A DNA stretch of 61,446 nt from Holophagales bacterium (GTDB taxonomy: Bacteria > Acidobacteriota > Thermoanaerobaculia > Multivoradales > Multivoraceae): contig VXVC01000002.1 in NCBI GenBank assembly GCA_009836625.1, positions 204,822 to 266,267 on the forward strand, read 5' to 3'. Below are positions 50,304-60,477 of the stretch, in pieces (the first letter of the stretch is position 1; each line of letters opens with the position of its first letter). The position numbers and the translations under genes are program-made. The notes under the pieces were generated by a model. That model searched no databases and was not told where the DNA came from. It saw only the letters and a program-made list of their open reading frames with translations.

Positions 50304-53216
50304 GTGAGTTCAGCACCACTCCGGCCGGCTGGCATGCCGGCCATCCGCGTCACCGCCCTCGCCTGCGCGCTCCTGGTCTGCGCGGCCGCCGGTCTCGAGG
50401 CGCAGGGCTTCGGCAAGAACAAGATCCGCTACGAGGACTTCGACTGGCGCATCTACCACTCGACTCACTTCGACATCTACTACTACTCCGAGAGTGAGCC
50501 GCAGCTGCAGAAGGTGGCTTCACTCGCGGAGAGCGCGTACGACCAGTTGTCGCTCGACCTGGACTACCAGATCCAGGAACCGACGCCGCTGATCATCTAC
50601 AACACGCACTCCGACTTCCTCCAGAACAACGTGATGGTCAACTTCATCCCGGAGGGGGTCGCGGCCTTCGCAACCTCGGCGCGGTTCCGGATGGTTCTGC
50701 CCATCGACCTGCCGGACATCGAACTCTACGAGCTCATCCTCCACGAGCTGACCCACATCTTCCAGTACCACATCCTGTTCGGCGGCAGCCTGGGGCGGGC
50801 CATGACGAACAGCCCGCCGCAGTGGCTGATGGAGGGCATGGCGAGCTACTTCGCGGAGGATGAGAGCGCTTCCGACCGGATGTACCTGCGGGATGCGGTC
50901 GTCAACGACCGCCTGCCGCCGATTACCTCGGGCCAGGCGGGCGGCTTCTTCGCCTACCGCTACGGCCACGCCGCCTTCGACTTCATGGAGGAGCGCTGGG
51001 GGGCCGACGGGGTGATCGACTTCCTGTTCGAGTTCAGGAACACGATCGGCTCGCGGGTGGGCCGGGCGATCGAACGGGCCTTCCGCATGGACCCGGAGGA
51101 CTTCGACCTCGAGTTCCGTCGCTGGCTTCGCAACCGGTACCTGCCCGAACTGGTGGCGACCGGCGAACCCAGCGACTTCGGGCGGCCGTTCCGCACCCGC
51201 CCCCAGGGCAGCCAGGAGACGTCACCGGTGGCCTCTCCTTCCGGCGACCTGGTGGCGGCGTTCTCGACCTTCCAGGGCGACGTCGACATCGTGCTCTTCG
51301 ACACTCAGGAGCGCGAGCCGGTCCGCAACCTGACGCGGGGCTACACGGCCGACTTCCGCCACTACGTCGCCCAGATGCTGACCCTGGGCCGCAAGCACGG
51401 CAGCGACCTGGCGTTCTCGCCCGACGGCAACTCGCTGGCGGCCTTCGTGCGTAAGGAGGCAGGCTACTCACTCGCCATCGTCAATGTCCTGGGTGGGGGC
51501 GTGCGCCGCGTCATCGACATGGAGATCGAGCAGCAGACGGCGCCGGCCTGGAGTCCGGACGGCGGGAGCATCGCGTTCGGCGGCAACCAGAACGGGCAGT
51601 ACGACATCTTCCAGCTCGACCTGGGAACGCTGGAGATCCGGAACCTGACCAACGACGCGGTTTTCGACGGTTCTCCGTCTTACTCTCACGATGGCAACTG
51701 GCTCGTCTTCTCCTCGATTCCGGGTGAGATGGCCCAACTGTTCCGCCTGAACCTGGAGACGATGGAGCGCGTGCGCCTGGGCAGCGACGAGCACCACAAC
51801 ACGGATCCGGTGTTCTCGAGCGACGACCGGACGGTGTACTTCACGTCGGATCGCACGGGCGCCGAGAACATCTTCGGGCTGAACATCGAGACAGGTGAGC
51901 TTCGCCAGTACACGAACGCGATCACCGGCTGCTTCCAGCCGACCGTTCTGGGCCGGGCCGGGAGTGACGACCGGCTGGTGTACACCGGTTTCTGGCAGGG
52001 CCGGTTCGACCTCTACGAGACGGACGTCGACGAACCGATCGGGGAAGTCCAGATCGTGGACCTGGGCGAACCCTCCGAGCCGATCCCGGCGATCGACCTC
52101 TTCGAGCCGGACATCCAGGTGTCGATCGACGAGTCGAACAAGGAGGACAAGCGGGGCTGGCGCCTGTTCCTGGAGGATGCCCAGACCGCGGTCGGCGTGG
52201 ACGACAACCAGACCTTCCTGGGCCAGGTCTACCTGCAGTTCTCGGACTTCCTGGGCGACCGGCGGCTGTTCACGACGTTCGCCTCGATCGAGAGTTTCTC
52301 CCAGTTCAACGTGACCTACCTGAACCTCTCGAGGCGGCTGCAGTGGCAGGTGTCGCTGTTCGACGACCGGGCCTTCTACATCGGCGCCAACTACACCTAC
52401 GGGTATTACGAGCGGGGCCGATCGTTCTTCCAGCAGACCGGCGCCATCTTCTCGATCTCCTATCCGATGAGCTTCTACCGTCGGTTCGAGTTGGGCGCCG
52501 GCTACATGCGCCGCAAGCTGGACTTCCAGGCCTACGCTCGCGACAGCGACTTCAACCTGCTGCTGGACGACTTCGGCCGGCCGATCCCGACCATCACTCC
52601 GCGGGAGGATGACTACCCGGTGATCCAGGCCGCCCTGGTTGGCGACACGACGGTGTTCGGGCCGGCCGGGCCCTCGAGCGGGCACCGATACCGCCTGTCC
52701 GCGGAGTACGCTCCTGATCTCGAGACCTCCGGGGCACTGACGCAGACGTTCCAGCTCGACGCGCGCAAGTACTTCCCGCTCACCCGGCGCAGTGTCTTCG
52801 CGACTCGGCTCTTCGGCAGCGTGAGGCAAGGGAACTTCCCCAGCCCGGTGTACTTCGGCGGGCTCGACACGGTGCGCGGCGTCGACTTCCGCGACATGGT
52901 CGGCGACCACGGCTTCTTCACCAACCTTGAGTTGCGCTTCCCCCTGATCGACTTCTTCGTGACGCCGATCTGGACCTTCCAGGGGATCCAGGGGCGCTTC
53001 TTCGTCGATATCGCCGGCGCCTACTTCGACGGCATCCAGGACTTCAACGTCTGGGACTCCGAGAACAGCCGACTGGACGACGCGATCGCCGCCTACGGCT
53101 TCGGCATCACGGTGCGGATGCTCGGCCTCGATCTGCACTGGGACTTCGCGACCCAGTGGGATCTCAAGGAGTCGGGCGACAGCCGCACGACGTTCTGGAT
53201 CGGCCAGCGGTTCTAG
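50304..53216 (+). CDS. Outer-membrane protein with zinc-peptidase, beta-propeller and Omp85-like barrel domains
   Basis: 970 residues, GTG start with AGGAGGA 4 nt upstream (50294-50300). Signal peptide about 1-34. Residues ~45-295: a peptidase-MA-like gluzincin with HELTH (H147-H151) and a Glu ligand E177 in QWLMEGMASYFAE. Residues ~300-600: WD40/TolB-like propeller with repeats such as AFSPDGNSLAAF, AWSPDGGSIAFGG, SYSHDGNWLVFSS and VFSSDDRTVYFTS. Residues ~615-970: a beta-barrel of the surface-antigen (Omp85) type, ending GQRF with the terminal Phe of OMPs that BAM recognises. Such composites occur in databases as uncharacterised proteins; function (surface protease, assembly, transport) is unknown. 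Confidence 0.85.
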   Translation: MSSAPLRPAGMPAIRVTALACALLVCAAAGLEAQGFGKNKIRYEDFDWRIYHSTHFDIYYYSESEPQLQKVASLAESAYDQLSLDLDYQIQEPTPLIIYNTHSDFLQNNVMVNFIPEGVAAFATSARFRMVLPIDLPDIELYELILHELTHIFQYHILFGGSLGRAMTNSPPQWLMEGMASYFAEDESASDRMYLRDAVVNDRLPPITSGQAGGFFAYRYGHAAFDFMEERWGADGVIDFLFEFRNTIGSRVGRAIERAFRMDPEDFDLEFRRWLRNRYLPELVATGEPSDFGRPFRTRPQGSQETSPVASPSGDLVAAFSTFQGDVDIVLFDTQEREPVRNLTRGYTADFRHYVAQMLTLGRKHGSDLAFSPDGNSLAAFVRKEAGYSLAIVNVLGGGVRRVIDMEIEQQTAPAWSPDGGSIAFGGNQNGQYDIFQLDLGTLEIRNLTNDAVFDGSPSYSHDGNWLVFSSIPGEMAQLFRLNLETMERVRLGSDEHHNTDPVFSSDDRTVYFTSDRTGAENIFGLNIETGELRQYTNAITGCFQPTVLGRAGSDDRLVYTGFWQGRFDLYETDVDEPIGEVQIVDLGEPSEPIPAIDLFEPDIQVSIDESNKEDKRGWRLFLEDAQTAVGVDDNQTFLGQVYLQFSDFLGDRRLFTTFASIESFSQFNVTYLNLSRRLQWQVSLFDDRAFYIGANYTYGYYERGRSFFQQTGAIFSISYPMSFYRRFELGAGYMRRKLDFQAYARDSDFNLLLDDFGRPIPTITPREDDYPVIQAALVGDTTVFGPAGPSSGHRYRLSAEYAPDLETSGALTQTFQLDARKYFPLTRRSVFATRLFGSVRQGNFPSPVYFGGLDTVRGVDFRDMVGDHGFFTNLELRFPLIDFFVTPIWTFQGIQGRFFVDIAGAYFDGIQDFNVWDSENSRLDDAIAAYGFGITVRMLGLDLHWDFATQWDLKESGDSRTTFWIGQRF

Positions 53217-53223
53217 CGGGAGC

Positions 53224-54102
53224 TTGCGCCGGCAACTCTCGCTCTTCGGCGACGGCGCGCTGGCGGCCGCCGCTCGCGAATCGAAGCTGCACTCGCGCCG
53301 GCGGAGAGCAGGCGGCGGCGCCGGTCTGCGGGTCGCCGTGCTCGGCTCCGGCAGCGGCGGCAACAGCACGATCGTCGAGAGCGGCGAAGGCTGCCTGCTG
53401 GTGGATGCCGGGTTTTCGTGCCGGGAACTCGAACGCAGGCTGGAGGCGGTGGGCCGTTCCGCCGCCGATGTCGACGCGGTTCTCCTGACCCACGAACACG
53501 ACGATCACTGCCGGGGAGTCGACCGTTTCGCCAGGCGGCATCAGGTTCCCGTCTACGGCACGCGGGGCACGTACAAGGGGCCGCTGTTGCGCGGTCTCGG
53601 GTCCTTCGCCCGCCCGATGGGCGCCGGCGTACCGCTTACGGCCGCCGGCTTCCGGATCGAAGTGTTCCCCGTCTCGCACGACGCGCGGGAGCCGGTCGGA
53701 ATCGTGGTCGAAAGCAGCGGGGGGTATCGCTTCGGGCTGGCGACGGATCTGGGCTGCCGAACGCCGGAGGCATGGCGGAGCCTCCAGGACCTCGACATTC
53801 TGGTGCTGGAGTCGAACCACGATCTCGACATGCTGCGCACGGGACCATACCCTTGGCCCCTGAAAGAGCGAGTCGCGTCGAGGCGGGGGCACCTCAGCAA
53901 CGAGGATGCGGCCGCCGGGGTCGAGGCCCTGCTCTCGGATCGTCTGTCCTGGGTCGTCCTTTGTCATCTCTCGGAAACGAACAACTCGCCGGCGTTCGCG
54001 GTCGCCGCGGTGCAGCCGGTGCTCGACCGGCGCCGCTCCCGGGCGAAGCTGCTGGTGGCCGAGCAGCATCGGCCTGGACCGTGGATGGAGGTGGGCGGCT
54101 GA
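53224..54102 (+). CDS. WalJ (YycJ)-like metallo-beta-lactamase-fold nuclease with N-terminal QLSLF
   Basis: 292 residues from TTG 53224, 7 nt after the upstream stop. Residues 35-60 (LRVAVLGSGSGGNSTIVES) start the fold; the zinc motif is THEHDDH (H90, H92, D94, H95), and later His/Asp ligands lie in FPVSHDAREPVG, ATDLGC and LESNHD. The family (WalJ/YycJ) includes nucleases tied to DNA repair and mutation rate in Bacillus. The N-terminal 33 residues are extra and begin MRRQLSLFGDG; QLSLF (4-8) matches the consensus motif for binding the replication clamp DnaN. The TTG start is not certain, but no other start gives this segment. 21 nt before purS. Confidence 0.82.
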   Translation: MRRQLSLFGDGALAAAARESKLHSRRRRAGGGAGLRVAVLGSGSGGNSTIVESGEGCLLVDAGFSCRELERRLEAVGRSAADVDAVLLTHEHDDHCRGVDRFARRHQVPVYGTRGTYKGPLLRGLGSFARPMGAGVPLTAAGFRIEVFPVSHDAREPVGIVVESSGGYRFGLATDLGCRTPEAWRSLQDLDILVLESNHDLDMLRTGPYPWPLKERVASRRGHLSNEDAAAGVEALLSDRLSWVVLCHLSETNNSPAFAVAAVQPVLDRRRSRAKLLVAEQHRPGPWMEVGG

Positions 54103-54123
54103 GCGCCGCGGGGAGGGGTTGAG

Positions 54124-54390
54124 TTGACGTCGCAAGACAACCGTTTCGTGGCCCGGGTGCTGGTCTATCCGCGCGCCGAGGTGCTGGACCCCCAGGGCCG
54201 GGCGATCGAGGACGCCCTGGGTCGGATCGGATTCGACGGCGTACGCCGTATCCGCGCTGGCAAGAGCTTCGAGGTCGCGCTCGAGGCCGAGGACGAGAGG
54301 CAGGCGACCGAGGCGGTCGACCGGATGTGCCGGCAACTCCTGGCCAACCCGATCGTCGAGGACTACACGGTGGAGTGGGTCTCGGAATGA
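54124..54390 (+). CDS. purS: Phosphoribosylformylglycinamidine synthase subunit PurS
   Basis: Small subunit of the three-part FGAM synthase (PurS-PurQ-PurL). 88 residues, TTG start 5 nt after GGGGAGGGG (54110-54118). FVARVLVYPRAEVLDPQGRA, then IEDALGRIGFDGVRRIRAGK, and MCRQLLANPIVEDYTVEW fit the PurS ferredoxin-like fold. It overlaps purQ by ATGA. Presence of PurS tells that PurL here is the short type. Confidence 0.95.
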   Translation: MTSQDNRFVARVLVYPRAEVLDPQGRAIEDALGRIGFDGVRRIRAGKSFEVALEAEDERQATEAVDRMCRQLLANPIVEDYTVEWVSE

Positions 54391-55109
54391 AGTGCGGGAT
54401 CGTCGTCTTTCCCGGGAGTAACTGCGACCACGACGTGTACCACGTGCTGAGTCACGTGCTCGGGCAGGAGACGACGTTCCTGTGGCATCAGGAAACGTCC
54501 CTCGAGGGATGCGAACTGGTCGTCCTCCCGGGCGGTTTCTCCTACGGCGACTATCTCCGGGCCGGGTCCATGGCGGCGCATTCGCCGATCATGGCCGCGG
54601 TGCGGCGCCACGCAGAGGCCGGGGGACGGGTGCTCGGCATCTGCAACGGTTTCCAGATGCTGCTGGAAACGGGACTGCTGCCGGGCGCGATGCGGCGGAA
54701 CCGGGACCTGCGGTTTCTGAGCGTCGACGTCCACTTGCGGGTCGAGCGGGACGACCTCCTGTACTGCTCCAACTACCGGCGCGGCGACGTGCTGCGGATG
54801 CCGATCGCGCACGCCGAGGGCAACTACGCGGACACCGAGGAGGCGCTTGACGAACTGGAGCGACGCGGCCAGGTCGTCTTCCGCTACGTGGACGCCGCCG
54901 GCCGGCTCGAGCCGACCGCGAACCTGAACGGATCGGAGCGGGCGATCGCCGGTATCTGCAATGCCGGAGGCAACGTGCTGGGCCTGATGCCGCATCCCGA
55001 GCGATGCGCCGAAGAGATGCTGGGCAACCGGGACGGTCTGGGTCTCCTGGCGGGCGCGGTGGCTGTCGGCGGCGGCCGCGTCGGCGCGCTGGCGGCGGCG
55101 GGCGGGTAG
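54387..55109 (+). CDS. purQ: FGAM synthase glutaminase subunit PurQ
   Basis: Class I glutamine amidotransferase supplying ammonia to PurL. 240 residues. The triad is Cys86 (GICNGFQM), His203 and Glu205 ([11 protein letters not shown]). [14 protein letters not shown] and [17 protein letters not shown] are typical. It starts in the purS stop and ends 5 nt before purL. The last ~20 residues ([17 protein letters not shown]) are a low-complexity tail. Confidence 0.96.
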   Translation: MKCGIVVFPGSNCDHDVYHVLSHVLGQETTFLWHQETSLEGCELVVLPGGFSYGDYLRAGSMAAHSPIMAAVRRHAEAGGRVLGICNGFQMLLETGLLPGAMRRNRDLRFLSVDVHLRVERDDLLYCSNYRRGDVLRMPIAHAEGNYADTEEALDELERRGQVVFRYVDAAGRLEPTANLNGSERAIAGICNAGGNVLGLMPHPERCAEEMLGNRDGLGLLAGAVAVGGGRVGALAAAGG

Positions 55110-55114
55110 GACGA

Positions 55115-57367
55115 GTGACGACGCCGAGTTCCGCGGCGGGCGAGCCGGTCGTCGACTCGTTCCTGGCGGCCGATCACGGCCTGACCGACGAGGAGTTCGG
55201 TGGGCTCTGCGACCTGCTGGGTCGCAGTCCCACCTGGACCGAACTGGGCATCGCCTCGGCCCTCTACTCGGAGCACTGCTCCTACAAGTCGTCCAAGATT
55301 CACCTGCGACGGTTCCCGACCCGGAGCCGGCGGGTCGTTCACGGGCCGGGCGAGAATGCCGGAGTCGTCGATGTAGGCCACGGCTGGGTCGCGGCCTTCA
55401 AGATGGAGAGCCACAACCACCCGAGCTTCATCGAGCCCTACCAGGGCGCTGCCACCGGCGTGGGTGGAATCCTGCGCGACGTGTTCACGATGGGCGCGCG
55501 GCCGATCGCCTGCCTGGATTCGCTGAGGTTCGGCGAGATCGACGGGGAACGGGGCGCGCGGATGCGGCATCTTGTCGACGGCGTGGTGCGCGGCATCGGG
55601 GACTACGGCAACTGCGTCGGCATCCCTACCGTCGGAGGCGAGACCGGGTTCCACCGGTCCTACAACGGCAACATTCTGGTCAACGCCTTCGCACTTGGTG
55701 TCTGCCGCGAGGACCGGATCTTCACCGCCACCGCTTCGGGCGCCGGCAACCCGATTCTCTATGCGGGCAGCCGCACCGGCCGCGACGGCATTCACGGCGC
55801 GACGATGGCGTCGGAGGCGTTCGACAGCGAGAGCGAGGCGAAGAGGCCCACGGTACAGGTCGGCGATCCGTTCACGGAGAAGGTGCTGCTCGAGGCGAGC
55901 CTGGAGGCGATGAGGAGCGGGGTGGTGCTGGGAGTGCAGGACATGGGCGCCGCCGGTCTGACCAGTTCCTGCTTCGAGATGGCCGCGCGTGGCGGCGCGG
56001 GGGTGGAACTCGATCTCGACCTGGTGCCGCTTCGCGAGGCCTCCCTGACTCCCTACGAGATCATGCTCTCCGAGTCGCAGGAACGGATGGTCTTCGTCAC
56101 CCAGAGGGGGCAGGAGGAGGCCGTCGTCGAGATCCTGTCCCGCTGGGGTCTCGAGGCGTCGAGAATCGGCCGGGTTACCGATAGCGGGCGTGCACGCCTC
56201 ACGTTTCGCGGCCGTACCGTCGCGGACATGCCGGTCGAGCCGCTGGTCGACGGAGCGCCGGTCTACGATCGGCCGGCGGCCCCTCCGGCGGACCTTCAGG
56301 AGCGTCAGCAGGCCGTGGCCTGCGAGCCGCCGGAGGATCCGCTCCGGGCGCTGAAGGACCTCCTTGAGACGCCGGAACTCGGCGACAAGACATGGATCCA
56401 CCGGCAGTACGACTCGACGGTCCGCTCGAACACGATCGTCGGTCCGGGCTCCGACGCCGCCGTGCTGCGGCTCAAGGGAACCCCTTCGGCGCTGGCGCTA
56501 ACGTCGGACGTGAACCCGTCCTACTGCTGGCTCGACCCGCGGGCGGGTGGGCGGCAGGCGGTGGCCGAGGCGGTCCGCAACCTGGCCACGGTCGGCGCGG
56601 AGCCGGTGGGCATGACGAACTGTCTCAACTTCGGTTCGCCGGAGAACCCTGCTATCGCCTGGCAGCTCCGGGAGTGCATCGAGGGCATGGCCGAGGCCTG
56701 CCGGGCCTTCGACGTGCCCGTCATCTCGGGCAACGTGTCGCTGTACAACGAGACGGAGGGTGAAGCGGTCCATCCAACCCCCACGGTGGCGATCGTCGGC
56801 GTCATCGATCGCCTGGAGGACGCGGGGACGGACGGGGACCTCCACCTGGTGCTCGCGTGCGGTTTCTGGCGGCCGGGCGACCGGGTTGTGCTGCTCGGTT
56901 CCGACAGCGGCGAGTACGGGGGCTCGGCCTACCAACGTCTGCTGCACGGAGTCGAGGCGGGGCGTCCTCCCGCGGTTGACCTGGAGGCGGAATCTGCGCT
57001 GTGCGCGCTTCTGCGGCAGTCCCGGCGCGCCGGCTGGCTGAGCGGCTGTCACGATCTCGCCGACGGCGGCCTGCTCGTGGCCCTGGCCGAATGCGCGATG
57101 GCCCGGGGGATCGGCTTGCGGGCGACGGTCGACTGCGGCCCGCTCTCCCTGTTTTCCGAGGGTCAGGCGCGAGCGATCGCCACTGTTCCGGCCAGCCGTA
57201 CGGAGGATCTGCTGGCGGCGGCGGAGGCGCGTGGAGTGCCGGCCAGGGAGATCGGCGATGTGGGAGGTGACCGCCTGGTGCTGGACTTCGACGGCGGAGC
57301 CGTCGATAGTGCGGTCGCCGACTTGCGGCGGGTCTGGACGGAAGCCCTGCCGCGAGCGGTAGGCTAG
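55115..57367 (+). CDS. purL: FGAM synthase subunit PurL (short form)
   Basis: Converts FGAR to FGAM with ATP and ammonia from PurQ. 750 residues, GTG start. Short PurL without fused glutaminase. Visible: [82 protein letters not shown], then [13 protein letters not shown] and SGNVSLYNE in the second AIR-synthase-like half. 6 nt before purF. Confidence 0.97.
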   Translation: MTTPSSAAGEPVVDSFLAADHGLTDEEFGGLCDLLGRSPTWTELGIASALYSEHCSYKSSKIHLRRFPTRSRRVVHGPGENAGVVDVGHGWVAAFKMESHNHPSFIEPYQGAATGVGGILRDVFTMGARPIACLDSLRFGEIDGERGARMRHLVDGVVRGIGDYGNCVGIPTVGGETGFHRSYNGNILVNAFALGVCREDRIFTATASGAGNPILYAGSRTGRDGIHGATMASEAFDSESEAKRPTVQVGDPFTEKVLLEASLEAMRSGVVLGVQDMGAAGLTSSCFEMAARGGAGVELDLDLVPLREASLTPYEIMLSESQERMVFVTQRGQEEAVVEILSRWGLEASRIGRVTDSGRARLTFRGRTVADMPVEPLVDGAPVYDRPAAPPADLQERQQAVACEPPEDPLRALKDLLETPELGDKTWIHRQYDSTVRSNTIVGPGSDAAVLRLKGTPSALALTSDVNPSYCWLDPRAGGRQAVAEAVRNLATVGAEPVGMTNCLNFGSPENPAIAWQLRECIEGMAEACRAFDVPVISGNVSLYNETEGEAVHPTPTVAIVGVIDRLEDAGTDGDLHLVLACGFWRPGDRVVLLGSDSGEYGGSAYQRLLHGVEAGRPPAVDLEAESALCALLRQSRRAGWLSGCHDLADGGLLVALAECAMARGIGLRATVDCGPLSLFSEGQARAIATVPASRTEDLLAAAEARGVPAREIGDVGGDRLVLDFDGGAVDSAVADLRRVWTEALPRAVG

Positions 57368-57373
57368 GCCGGA

Positions 57374-58777
57374 ATGTGCGGCATCTTCGGTATCGAGGGC
57401 GCGCCTGACGCGGCGAACCTCACCTACCTGGGCCTCTACGCCCAGCAGCACCGGGGCCAGGAGAGCGCGGGGATCGTCTCCTGGGATGGGGAGCAGCTTC
57501 ACGCCGAGCGCGGCATGGGGAAGGTCGCCGAGATCTTCGACGAGCGAAAGCTGAGCCAACTCCCGGGAGGTCGCGCGATCGGCCATACCCGCTATTCGAC
57601 GGCCGGGTCGAGCGTGATCGCGAATGCGCAGCCGATCGTCGTCATGACCTCGATGGGCCCGCTCGGCATCGTTCACAACGGCAACCTCGTGAGCGCCCTG
57701 GGGACTCGCCACGAGCTGGAAGCGGCGGGATCGATCTTCCAGACGACCAGCGACTCAGAGGTCTTTCTCCACCTGATGGCAACCCACCCGCATCACGAAG
57801 TCGTCGAGTCGCTGCTACGCGTCCTGGGCGACGTCAGAGGTGCCTACTCCCTGCTGCTCATCAGCCGGGACGGGTTGATCGCGGCCCGGGACCCTCACGG
57901 CTTCAGGCCCCTGACTCTGGGGGAACTGGACGGACAGCCCTGCTTCGCGTCCGAGACGTGCGCCTTCGACCTGCTGGAGGCTCGACCCCTCCGTGAACTG
58001 GATCGCGGCGAAGTCGTTCTCGCCCGGGGCGATCAGATCGAGAGCTACCGGCTGCCGCCGGTTGCGAGGGCCTCCCGGTGCGTCTTCGAGCACGTGTACT
58101 TCTCGCGTCCGGACAGCGAGGTGTTCTCAGACACCGTGGCGCAGTCCCGGCTGGAGATGGGGGCTCGGCTTTCCCGGGAGGCTCCAGTGGAGGCGGACGT
58201 CGTCGTACCCGTCCCCGACAGCGGCCTGTATGGCGCGCTCGGATTCAGCCGAGCTTCGCGCACTCCGATCGAACTCGGCCTGATCCGGAATCACTACATC
58301 GGCCGGACGTTCATCGAGCCGCGGCAGTCGATCCGGCACTTCGGCGTGAAGGTGAAACTGAACCCGGTTCGCGAGTTGATTGCCGGCAAGCGCATCGTGC
58401 TGGTCGATGACTCGATTGTCCGGGGCACGACATCGCGCAAGATCGTGAACATGGTCCGTGAGGCCGGCGCCACCGAGGTTCATGTCCGGATCACGTCGCC
58501 GCCGACGGCGTTCTCCTGCGTCTATGGCATTGATACGCCGACCCGCAGCGAACTCATCGCGTCCGACCATTCGCAGGAGGAGATTCGGCGCTTCATCCGA
58601 GCCGACAGCCTCGCCTATCTCTCGCTCGAAGGAGTGCTCGGAAGCGTCTCGGGCAGCCCGGATTCCTACTGCACCGCGTGCTGGAGCGGCGACTACCCCG
58701 TTCCGGCCGAGAGCCACGGCGAACCGCAGGCGGAGCTGTTCCCGCTTCGCCTTGAAGCCGCCGGCTCCAGGGCATGA
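57374..58777 (+). CDS. purF: Amidophosphoribosyltransferase (4Fe-4S type)
   Basis: Commits PRPP to purine synthesis: PRPP + glutamine to phosphoribosylamine. 467 residues. N-terminal nucleophile Cys2 directly after Met (MCGIFGIEG), so no propeptide is needed. PRPP loop IVLVDDSIVRGTTSRKI. Cysteines C236, C382, C433 and C436 (ASRCVFEHVY, FSCVYG, YCTACW) match the 4Fe-4S-binding set of the Bacillus-type enzyme, suggesting oxygen-sensitive stability. It overlaps purM by ATGA. Confidence 0.97.
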   Translation: MCGIFGIEGAPDAANLTYLGLYAQQHRGQESAGIVSWDGEQLHAERGMGKVAEIFDERKLSQLPGGRAIGHTRYSTAGSSVIANAQPIVVMTSMGPLGIVHNGNLVSALGTRHELEAAGSIFQTTSDSEVFLHLMATHPHHEVVESLLRVLGDVRGAYSLLLISRDGLIAARDPHGFRPLTLGELDGQPCFASETCAFDLLEARPLRELDRGEVVLARGDQIESYRLPPVARASRCVFEHVYFSRPDSEVFSDTVAQSRLEMGARLSREAPVEADVVVPVPDSGLYGALGFSRASRTPIELGLIRNHYIGRTFIEPRQSIRHFGVKVKLNPVRELIAGKRIVLVDDSIVRGTTSRKIVNMVREAGATEVHVRITSPPTAFSCVYGIDTPTRSELIASDHSQEEIRRFIRADSLAYLSLEGVLGSVSGSPDSYCTACWSGDYPVPAESHGEPQAELFPLRLEAAGSRA

Positions 58778-59820
58778 CGGGGGCCGACGCCTACCGGGAG
58801 GCCGGCGTCGACCTGGAGGCTCAGGATCGGGCCCTGGCTGGCATCGGCGACCTCGTGAAGTCGACGTTCACGGAGGGGGTTCTGAGCGGTCTGGGGACTT
58901 TCGGCGGTCTCTTCGCCCTGCCGGCGTCGGTACGCGATCCAGTTCTGGTCGCTTCGGCCGATGGCATCGGCACGAAGCTCAGCGTGGCCCGGATGGCCGG
59001 AGACTTCAGCACGGTCGGCGGTGATCTCGTCAACCACTGTGTCAACGACATTCTCGTGCAGGGCGCGACGCCCCTCTTCTTTCTCGACTACGTCGGCGCC
59101 GGGAAGCTCGATGGCCCGGCCATGACGTCGCTCCTGGGGGGCGTCGCCGGCGCATGCATTGCGAACCGCTGCGCGCTGCTGGGTGGAGAGACCGCCGAGA
59201 TGCCTGGCTTCTACCAGCCCGGTGACTATGAGCTGGTGGGCTTCATCGTTGGGGTCGTCGAGCGCGGCAGGATCCTCGACGGCTCGGCCGTGCGCTCAGG
59301 CGACGCGTTGATCGGGCTGGCGTCTGCTGGCCTCCACACGAACGGCTTCTCGCTTGCCCGCCGCGCGTTCTTCGACTTGGCCGGCTTCGATCTGCTTGCG
59401 CGGCTACCGGGTTCGGAACGGACGGTGCGCGACGCACTGCTGGCTCCCCACCTTTCCTACCTGGGTGTCCTGGAACCGCTCCTGGGCGATCCTCGCCTGC
59501 ATGCCTTGGCGCACATCACCGGTGGTGGGCTCACGGACAACCTTCCACGCGTCCTGCCTTCGGGCCTGGGTGTGGTCATCGAAACGGACCGTTGGAACGT
59601 TCCGGAGGACTTCCTGGCGATCCAGCGGCTGGCGGAGGTCGGCACCGAGGAGATGTACCGGGTGTTCAACATGGGGGTCGGGATGGTCCTCATCGTGGAC
59701 CCCGCCGGTGTGGACGGTCTGGTGAGGGAACTGGAAGCCGCGGGCGGCCGGGCCTTCCTGCTGGGCTCGGTGGGTCCGGGAGAGGGAGTGTCCTATGTGG
59801 GGAAGATGGAGTCGGCGTGA
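58774..59820 (+). CDS. purM: Phosphoribosylformylglycinamidine cyclo-ligase (AIR synthetase)
   Basis: Closes the imidazole ring: FGAM + ATP to AIR. 348 residues. DAYREAGVDLEAQDRAL, LVASADGIGTKLSVA, HCVNDILVQGATPLFFLDYV, GGETAEMPGFY, LASAGLHTNGFSLARR and HITGGGLTDNLPRVLP are signature sequences. It overlaps purF by ATGA and purN by GTGA. Confidence 0.97.
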   Translation: MTGADAYREAGVDLEAQDRALAGIGDLVKSTFTEGVLSGLGTFGGLFALPASVRDPVLVASADGIGTKLSVARMAGDFSTVGGDLVNHCVNDILVQGATPLFFLDYVGAGKLDGPAMTSLLGGVAGACIANRCALLGGETAEMPGFYQPGDYELVGFIVGVVERGRILDGSAVRSGDALIGLASAGLHTNGFSLARRAFFDLAGFDLLARLPGSERTVRDALLAPHLSYLGVLEPLLGDPRLHALAHITGGGLTDNLPRVLPSGLGVVIETDRWNVPEDFLAIQRLAEVGTEEMYRVFNMGVGMVLIVDPAGVDGLVRELEAAGGRAFLLGSVGPGEGVSYVGKMESA

Positions 59821-60458
59821 CACACCGGACCACTCCCATCGCCGTCCTGATCTCCGGTCGCGGGAGCAACTTCGAGGCGCTCCATCGGGCAACTCAGGAA
59901 GGGCAACTGCCGGCGCGCATCGTGCTGGTCCTGAGCAACGTCGCCACGGCGGCGGGCATCGAGCATGCCAGCTCCCTGGGTCTCCACACGGCTGTCGTTC
60001 CGAGCCGCGGCGCGGGGTCGCGGGCGGCTCATGAAGCTCGAGTGCGGAAGGAGATCGAGCGCGCCGGGGCGGAGTGGATCTGTCTCGCCGGCTACATGCG
60101 GCTCCTTAGCGCGGAGTTCGTTGCGGCGTTTCCGAACCGGATCCTGAACGTCCATCCCAGTCTGCTGCCGTCCTTTCCCGGGCTTGATGTCCAGCAGGCG
60201 GCGCTTGACCATGGCGTCCGCATCAGCGGCTGTACGGTCCATCTCGTCGACGCCGGCCTCGACAGCGGCCCGATCGTCGGTCAGCGAGCGGTGGACGTGC
60301 GAAGCGGGGACGATGCGGCGTCGCTCGCCAGACGTATCCTGCGGCAGGAACACGAGCTGTATGCCGACGCGCTCGGCCGCCTGCTGACCGAGGAATGGCG
60401 GATCGAGGGCCGGCGGGTCCTGTTCGGTCCGGCGGCTGACGCCCCAGGGGCGGACTGA
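59817..60458 (+). CDS. purN: Phosphoribosylglycinamide formyltransferase
   Basis: Transfers formyl from 10-formyl-THF to GAR. 213 residues, GTG start overlapping the purM stop. VLISGRGSNFEALHRATQEG, LAGYMRLLSAEF, NVHPSLLPSFPG (catalytic Asn-His), and SGCTVHLVDAGLDSGPIVGQ (catalytic Asp) are present. End of the purS-Q-L-F-M-N run; purD, purK, purE, purC, purB and purH are not in the window. Only 19 nt separate it from the rRNA -35 box and no T-tract terminator is seen. Confidence 0.96.
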   Translation: MTHRTTPIAVLISGRGSNFEALHRATQEGQLPARIVLVLSNVATAAGIEHASSLGLHTAVVPSRGAGSRAAHEARVRKEIERAGAEWICLAGYMRLLSAEFVAAFPNRILNVHPSLLPSFPGLDVQQAALDHGVRISGCTVHLVDAGLDSGPIVGQRAVDVRSGDDAASLARRILRQEHELYADALGRLLTEEWRIEGRRVLFGPAADAPGAD

Positions 60459-60477
60459 GCGAATCTCCCTGGTGGGG

